From JANNNF01 sp040385825 (GTDB lineage Bacteria > Pseudomonadota > Alphaproteobacteria > Rhodobacterales > Rhodobacteraceae): DNA of 64,000 bases. The stretch is from NCBI GenBank assembly GCA_040385825.1, contig JAZKGQ010000028.1, positions 35,297-99,296 of the forward strand, read 5' to 3'. Both the position numbers and the translations under genes were made by a program. This document shows, in pieces, positions 59,733 to 64,000 of this stretch. The notes under the pieces are model-generated. The model searched no databases, had not been told where the DNA came from, and was given only the letters and a program-made list of their open reading frames with translations. Numbering within the stretch: position 1 is the stretch's first letter; each line of letters starts with the position of its first letter.

Positions 59733-59917
59733 GTCAAGAGCCGTTTCCCCAGATAGAGCCCCACACCCAACTTGTGACGTTATTCCGGGCGCGGGTTCAA
59801 GTGAAAAACGCGCAGATCGAACGCATACAACCATTCACGAAGCGTGAATGCCTCCAGGTTGTCGGCGTGGCGTCCACGCATCGCTGTTGGGAGGCCTGGC
59901 AGAATATCCAGCAATCC

Positions 59918-60529
59918 TCAGGGATTAAGCCGATTGATGACCCAAGGTTGCCCTGCTGTCGCGCCCTCGTCGCGGGTCCAGCGAAACCTGTCATGCAGAC
60001 GAAACGCGCCATCCGCCCAGAATTCGATTTCGGTCGGGCGCAGCCGGATGCCGCCCCAGAACGGCGGGCGTTTTGGGCTGGTGCCCTGCGCCAGCGTCAC
60101 CTTTGCCACCTCCAGCATCAGCGCCTCGCGCGAGGCCAGCGGTTGCGACTGATCCGACGCCCAGGCCCCCAGCCGCGACTTCAGGCTGCGGCTGGCATAA
60201 TAGGCATCCGCCGCCGCCCCCTCCTCGCGGCTGGTCACCCCGCGCACCCGGATCTGGCGGCGCAGCGATTTCCAGTGCAGCACGAAGGCCGCCTTGCCGC
60301 TGGCCGCAATCTCGCGTCCCTTGGCCGAGCCATAGTTGGTGTAGAACACGAAGGCATCGGCCTCGATGTCCTTCAGCAGCACCATGCGCACATTGGGCAT
60401 GCCGCCTGCATCCACCGTCGCCAGCGCAATCGCATTGGGGTCGTTCGGTTCCAGCGGTTCGGCCTCGGCCAGCCAGTGCCGCGCGATCACAAACGGGTCG
60501 TCCCCGGCAAATATCCCCGATCTGTCCAT
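59918..60529 (-). CDS. pdxH: Pyridoxamine 5'-phosphate oxidase
   Basis: 203 residues, the usual length. FMN- and substrate-binding motifs are clear: PNVRMVLLKDIEADAFVFYTN, LHWKSLRRQIRVRG, and the C-terminal RLHDRFRW and WVINRLNP. Makes pyridoxal 5'-phosphate. AAGGACGG precedes the ATG at 60529. Divergent from fabI with a 100-base gap that contains a short inverted repeat at 60593-60606. Confidence 0.95.
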   Translation of the reverse strand: MDRSGIFAGDDPFVIARHWLAEAEPLEPNDPNAIALATVDAGGMPNVRMVLLKDIEADAFVFYTNYGSAKGREIAASGKAAFVLHWKSLRRQIRVRGVTSREEGAAADAYYASRSLKSRLGAWASDQSQPLASREALMLEVAKVTLAQGTSPKRPPFWGGIRLRPTEIEFWADGAFRLHDRFRWTRDEGATAGQPWVINRLNP

Positions 60530-60629
60530 GTCCCGTCCTTCTTTCGCCACCGGACGCCCCACCCTTGAAGCAGCGCGTCCAATCGCCTACACGTCTTGGT
60601 CAAGACTAAGGGTGGGCGAGGGGAACGGA

Positions 60630-61466
60630 ATGTCAACCGCACTGATGGCAGGAAAACGCGGCCTTATCATGGGGCTTGCCAATGACAAATCCATCGCCTG
60701 GGGCATCGCCCAGCAACTGGCGGCACATGGCGCCGAAATGGCGTTTTCCTATCAGGGCGAGGCGCTGAAAAAGCGGGTGCAGCCGCTGGCCGCCTCGATC
60801 GGCATGCAAGAGTTCATCGAATGCGATGTGACAGACGAGGCCTCGATGGACGCGCTGTTCGCGCATCTCAAGGCGCTCTGGGGCAAGATCGACTTTCTGG
60901 TCCACGCCATCGGCTTTTCCGACAAGAACGAACTGCGCGGCCGCTATGTCGACACCAGCCGCGCCAATTTCGCGATGACGATGGATATTTCGGTCTACAG
61001 CTTTACCGCCGTGTGCCAGCGCGCCTGCGCGATGATGCCCGAAGGCGGCAGCCTGCTGACGCTGACCTACTATGGTGCGGAAAAGGTCATGCCGCATTAC
61101 AACGTGATGGGCATTGCCAAGGCCGGGCTTGAGGCCTCTGTCAAATATCTGGCCGAAGACCTTGGCAAGGACGGCATCCGGGTCAACGCCATCTCGGCAG
61201 GCCCTATCAAGACTCTGGCGGCCAGCGGCATCGGCGATTTCCGCTATATCATGAAGTGGAACGAGTTGAACTCGCCGCTGCGCCGCAACGTGACTCAAGA
61301 AGAGGTGGGCAAGGCCGCCCTGTTCCTCCTCTCGGATCTGGGGTCCGGCACCACCGGCGAAAACCTGCATGTCGATGCGGGCTATCATGTGGTCGGCATG
61401 AAGGCGGTGGACGCCCCCGACATCGATGTGGTGACCGGGCGGGGCGCGAAAGCAGGCGGCGAATGA
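60630..61466 (+). CDS. fabI: Enoyl-acyl-carrier-protein reductase (NADH)
   Basis: 278 residues. GLANDKSIAWGIAQQLA nucleotide-binding loop, and the catalytic Tyr and Lys in YYGAEKVMPHYNVMGIAK, identify FabI, last step of the fatty-acid elongation cycle. ATG 60630 follows GGGGAACGGA. Its stop overlaps the next start by four bases. Confidence 0.96.
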   Translation: MSTALMAGKRGLIMGLANDKSIAWGIAQQLAAHGAEMAFSYQGEALKKRVQPLAASIGMQEFIECDVTDEASMDALFAHLKALWGKIDFLVHAIGFSDKNELRGRYVDTSRANFAMTMDISVYSFTAVCQRACAMMPEGGSLLTLTYYGAEKVMPHYNVMGIAKAGLEASVKYLAEDLGKDGIRVNAISAGPIKTLAASGIGDFRYIMKWNELNSPLRRNVTQEEVGKAALFLLSDLGSGTTGENLHVDAGYHVVGMKAVDAPDIDVVTGRGAKAGGE

Positions 61467-62077
61467 CCCTGACGGCCTTCCTCGCCTTTGCGCTGCTGTC
61501 GCTGTTCGCCGCCGTCTCGCCCGGCCCTGCCGTGCTGATGTCGGCCCGCACCGGCCTCACCGAGGGCTTTCGCACCGGGGCCATGCTTGCCGCAGGCATC
61601 GGGGCGGGCGCCGTGGTCTGGGCCGCCGCCGCGATGTTCGGCCTGAACCTGCTGTTCGCCGCCGCCCCGGCCCTGCTGTGGTTGCTGAAACTCGGCGGCG
61701 GGGCCTACCTCGTCTGGATGGGGGTCAAGCTGTGGCGCGGGGCTTCCCAGCCGTTCGACACCACCGACACCAGGCCCCTGCCCCGCTCTGGCCTCTCGGC
61801 CTTCCGGCTTGGCCTGTTCACCCAGCTTGCCAACCCCAAACCCGCCGTGATGTTTTCTGCCATCTTCCTTGGCACTGTCCCGCAAGGCACCGCCCCTTGG
61901 GTCTATGGCGCGCTGCTGGCGGTGGTGTTCCTCAACGAAACCGTCTGGAACACCCTCGTCGCCAGCATCTTCTCGCTCGAAAAGACCCGCTCGGGCTACA
62001 TCAGCCTGAAAACCATCATCGACCGCAGCTTCGGCGGCCTCCTCGCCCTGCTCGGTGTCAAGGTAGCACTGCAATGA
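61463..62077 (+). CDS. LysE/RhtB-family amino-acid efflux protein
   Basis: 204 residues with about six membrane helices. The family pattern SPGPAVLMSARTGLTEGFRTG in the first third and LFTQLANPKPAVMFSAIFLG in the middle are clear. Exports an amino acid or related metabolite. ATGA overlap with fabI. Confidence 0.92.
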   Translation: MTLTAFLAFALLSLFAAVSPGPAVLMSARTGLTEGFRTGAMLAAGIGAGAVVWAAAAMFGLNLLFAAAPALLWLLKLGGGAYLVWMGVKLWRGASQPFDTTDTRPLPRSGLSAFRLGLFTQLANPKPAVMFSAIFLGTVPQGTAPWVYGALLAVVFLNETVWNTLVASIFSLEKTRSGYISLKTIIDRSFGGLLALLGVKVALQ

Positions 62078-62094
62078 TCGCGCCCCACATCATC

Positions 62095-62134
62095 TGTTCA
62101 TAAATATCTCGGGGGTGCGGGGGCCGGCCCCCGC
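62095..62134. repeat. Dispersed intergenic element, copy 4, with perfect palindrome
   Basis: TGTTCATAAATATCTCGGGGG followed by an 18-bp perfect palindrome (62117-62134). Acts as probable terminator of the fabI-lysE transcript. Confidence 0.55.
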
Positions 62135-62160
62135 TCCGCCCCCCACAAAAGGAGCCAGCC

Positions 62161-62664
62161 ATGAACGACCGCCTGCCGCATGAAAAGGGCTTCCACGTCT
62201 CTTGGGACCAGATCCACCGCGACGCCCGCGCGCTCGCCTGGCGGCTGGATGGCAAGGGGCCGGATGACGGCGCGTGGAAGGCCGTGGTCGGCGTCACGCG
62301 CGGCGGCATGGTGCCTGCGGCGGTGGTCAGCCGGGAACTCGACATCCGCGTCGTCGATACCATCTCGGTGCGCAGCTACAACCATCAGTCGCAGACCGAA
62401 CCCGTGGTGATCAAGGCGCCGCAGGACGATCTGATGGGCGACGGCACCGGCATCCTGATCGTCGACGATCTGGTGGATTCGGGCCGCACGCTGGAACTGG
62501 TCCGCAAGCTCTATCCGAAGGCGCATTTCGCCACCGTCTATGCCAAACCCTCGGGCCGCCCGATGGTCGACACCTTCATCACCGAGGTCAGCCAGGACAC
62601 CTGGATCTTCTTCCCCTGGGACATGGCGCTGCAATACGTCCAGCCGATGCGCGGCAAGGACTGA
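62161..62664 (+). CDS. gpt: Xanthine-guanine phosphoribosyltransferase
   Basis: 167 residues. The PRPP-binding motif ILIVDDLVDSGRTLE is intact; VGVTRGGMVPAA and the C-terminal WIFFPWDMALQ are typical of Gpt. Purine salvage at the inner face of the membrane. GGAG lies nine bases before the ATG. Confidence 0.94.
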   Translation: MNDRLPHEKGFHVSWDQIHRDARALAWRLDGKGPDDGAWKAVVGVTRGGMVPAAVVSRELDIRVVDTISVRSYNHQSQTEPVVIKAPQDDLMGDGTGILIVDDLVDSGRTLELVRKLYPKAHFATVYAKPSGRPMVDTFITEVSQDTWIFFPWDMALQYVQPMRGKD

Positions 62665-62675
62665 TCCCGCCACAG

Positions 62676-62726
62676 TTTCACATTGGACCCAATATCCTCG
62701 GGGGTGCGGGGGTGGAAAACCCCCGC
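62676..62726 (-). repeat. Dispersed intergenic element, copy 5, with hairpin
   Basis: TTTCACATTGGACCCAATATCC pattern (62676-62697), G-run, then a perfect 8-bp stem (62706-62713 with 62719-62726). Lies between gpt and the aminotransferase. Confidence 0.65.
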
Positions 62727-62753
62727 TCTGCCCGCTGCCAAGGAGCGCTGCCC

Positions 62754-63950
62754 ATGACCATCCAACCCCTGAACCCCGCCATGCGCGCCACCGACCCGCC
62801 CCCGGTGATGGAGGCCCGCCGCTGGCTGGACGGCGTGGTGTTCCCGCCGCAGCGCCCGCTGATCAACGTAAGCCAGGCCGCCCCGGTCGACAGCCCGCCG
62901 CTGGCGCTGCGTCAGGCGCTGGCCGAAGCCGCGCTGAACGACCCCGCCGCACATCTTTATGGCCCTGTGCTGGGCAATCCGGCCCTGCGCGCCGAAGTGG
63001 CGGCCCAGTGGTCGGCCTCTTACGCGGGCAAGATCGCGCCCGAACAGGTCGCCATCACCCAAGGCTGCAATCAGGCCTTTACCGCCGTGATGTCCACCCT
63101 TGCGGGGGCGGGCGATGCGGTGATCCTGCCGACGCCCTGGTATTTCAACCACAAGATGTGGCTGGACATGCAGGGCGTGCGCGCCATCCCCCTTGCCACC
63201 GGCCCCGGCCTGATCCCCGACCCGCAGGCGGCAGCCGCGCTGATCACGCCCGAAACCCGCGCCATCGTTCTGGTTTCGCCCAACAATCCGGGCGGGGTGG
63301 AATATCCCGCCGAAACCCTGACCGCCTTCCGCGACCTGTGCCGCAGCCGCGGTCTGGCGCTGATCGTGGATGAAACCTACCGCGATTTCGACAGCCGTCA
63401 TTCGAGCGAAAATGGGGGCCGCCCGCACGATCTGTTCACCGATCCCGACTGGGCCGATACGCTGATCCATCTTTACAGCTTTTCCAAGGCCTACCGGCTG
63501 ACCGGCCACCGGGTGGGCGCAGTTGTGGCCAGCACCGGCCGCCTGGCCGAGGTCGAGAAATTCCTCGACACTGTCGCCATCTGCCCCGGCCAACTGGGCC
63601 AGATCGGCGCGCTCTGGGGCCTGCGCAACCTGACCCAATGGGTCGCGGGCGAACGGGCCGAGATCCTCGCGCGCCGTGCCGCAATGATCAATGGTTTCAG
63701 CGTGTTAGAAGGCTGGCACCTGCTGGGTTGCGGCGCCTATTTCGCCTATGTCGAACATCCCTTTGCCCCGGCCTCCGATGTGGTCTGCAAGAACCTTGTG
63801 ACAGCGGCCTCTCTGCTGATGCTGCCGGGCACCATGTTCCAGCCGCCAGAAGCCATTGAAGGCAAAAGACAAATCCGCATCGCCTTTGCCAACGTCGATG
63901 CCGCGGGCATTGCCGAGATGTTCACCCGCCTGTCAAAGGTCAGCCTCTGA
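62754..63950 (+). CDS. Class I/II pyridoxal-phosphate aminotransferase
   Basis: 398 residues. SPNNPGGVEYP, VDETYRDFD and the PLP-Lys at residue 245 in YSFSKAYRLTGHRVG place it in fold-type I near the aspartate/aromatic group, but it is clearly different from the aspC in this window. Substrate not assigned. AAGGAG eight bases upstream of the ATG. Confidence 0.9.
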   Translation: MTIQPLNPAMRATDPPPVMEARRWLDGVVFPPQRPLINVSQAAPVDSPPLALRQALAEAALNDPAAHLYGPVLGNPALRAEVAAQWSASYAGKIAPEQVAITQGCNQAFTAVMSTLAGAGDAVILPTPWYFNHKMWLDMQGVRAIPLATGPGLIPDPQAAAALITPETRAIVLVSPNNPGGVEYPAETLTAFRDLCRSRGLALIVDETYRDFDSRHSSENGGRPHDLFTDPDWADTLIHLYSFSKAYRLTGHRVGAVVASTGRLAEVEKFLDTVAICPGQLGQIGALWGLRNLTQWVAGERAEILARRAAMINGFSVLEGWHLLGCGAYFAYVEHPFAPASDVVCKNLVTAASLLMLPGTMFQPPEAIEGKRQIRIAFANVDAAGIAEMFTRLSKVSL

Positions 63951-64000
63951 CACCCCGGTCTGCAAGGCATATCCCGGAAAGGGCGGCGTTTTGGGGCAAT

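Overview
The window is a 64 kb piece of high-GC chromosome from an alphaproteobacterium, almost certainly a member of the Rhodobacteraceae (Rhodobacter/Gemmobacter/Tabrizicola-like). The evidence is the gene content and style: an RluA-family synthase back to back with a DUF6476 protein, an RpoHI-like heat-shock sigma factor, an LdtR-type MarR regulator, an MmcB DNA-repair protein, a double cold-shock-domain protein, a tRNA-His with A73 and no encoded G-1, and dispersed intergenic elements of a type common in this family. I see no phage, transposase, CRISPR array, rRNA or plasmid functions. Genes are tightly packed with many ATGA, GTGA and TGATG overlaps.

Layout. 1-2633: start of a pseudouridine synthase (runs off the left edge), a DUF6476 membrane protein and a hybrid histidine kinase. 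2739-9567: a polyamine-type ABC transporter (potABC plus binding protein) bracketed by two different amidases. 9628-20707: a surface-sugar cluster with a glycosyltransferase, a nonulosonate (sialic-acid-like) pathway (CMP-sugar synthetase, SDR, Gfo/Idh oxidoreductase, NeuB-like synthase, NeuC-like epimerase), two RgpF-like proteins, an FkbM methyltransferase and two tandem Kdo transferases. One RgpF-like gene and the start of the FkbM gene are strikingly AT-rich and look acquired. 20996-31012: housekeeping genes (deacetylase, glutathione peroxidase, NUDIX, LdtR, SdhE, AspC, Tex, rhodanese, tRNA-His, GNAT, MmcB). 31379-35359: the Anbu proteasome-like peptidase cluster with transglutaminase, alpha-E and ATP-grasp proteins. 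35609-38348: DNA exonuclease plus ATP-dependent ligase. 38379-44768: PepF, a B12-binding protein, an oxidoreductase, Psd/Pss and RpoH.

44994-53691: a LacI-type regulator followed by a carbohydrate ABC importer with two different ATPases, a tiny membrane protein and a fused dihydroxyacetone kinase; this reads as one catabolic unit for a C3 compound or polyol. 53751-56828: tRNA-Cys, then the threonine-degradation operon kbl-tdh with an XRE-cupin regulator upstream and a large inverted repeat directly upstream of the kbl -35 box. The Tdh has lost all four structural-zinc cysteines. 56910-64000: SelO, tRNA-Pro, DUF192, double CSD protein, PdxH, FabI, LysE, Gpt and a class I/II aminotransferase.

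The best candidates for incompletely described biology are the Anbu/ATP-grasp/alpha-E/transglutaminase cluster, the nonulosonate/Kdo cluster with its AT-rich insert, the amidase-bracketed polyamine transporter, and the families of structured intergenic repeats. All assignments rest on reading motifs in the translated sequence; no database search was run.
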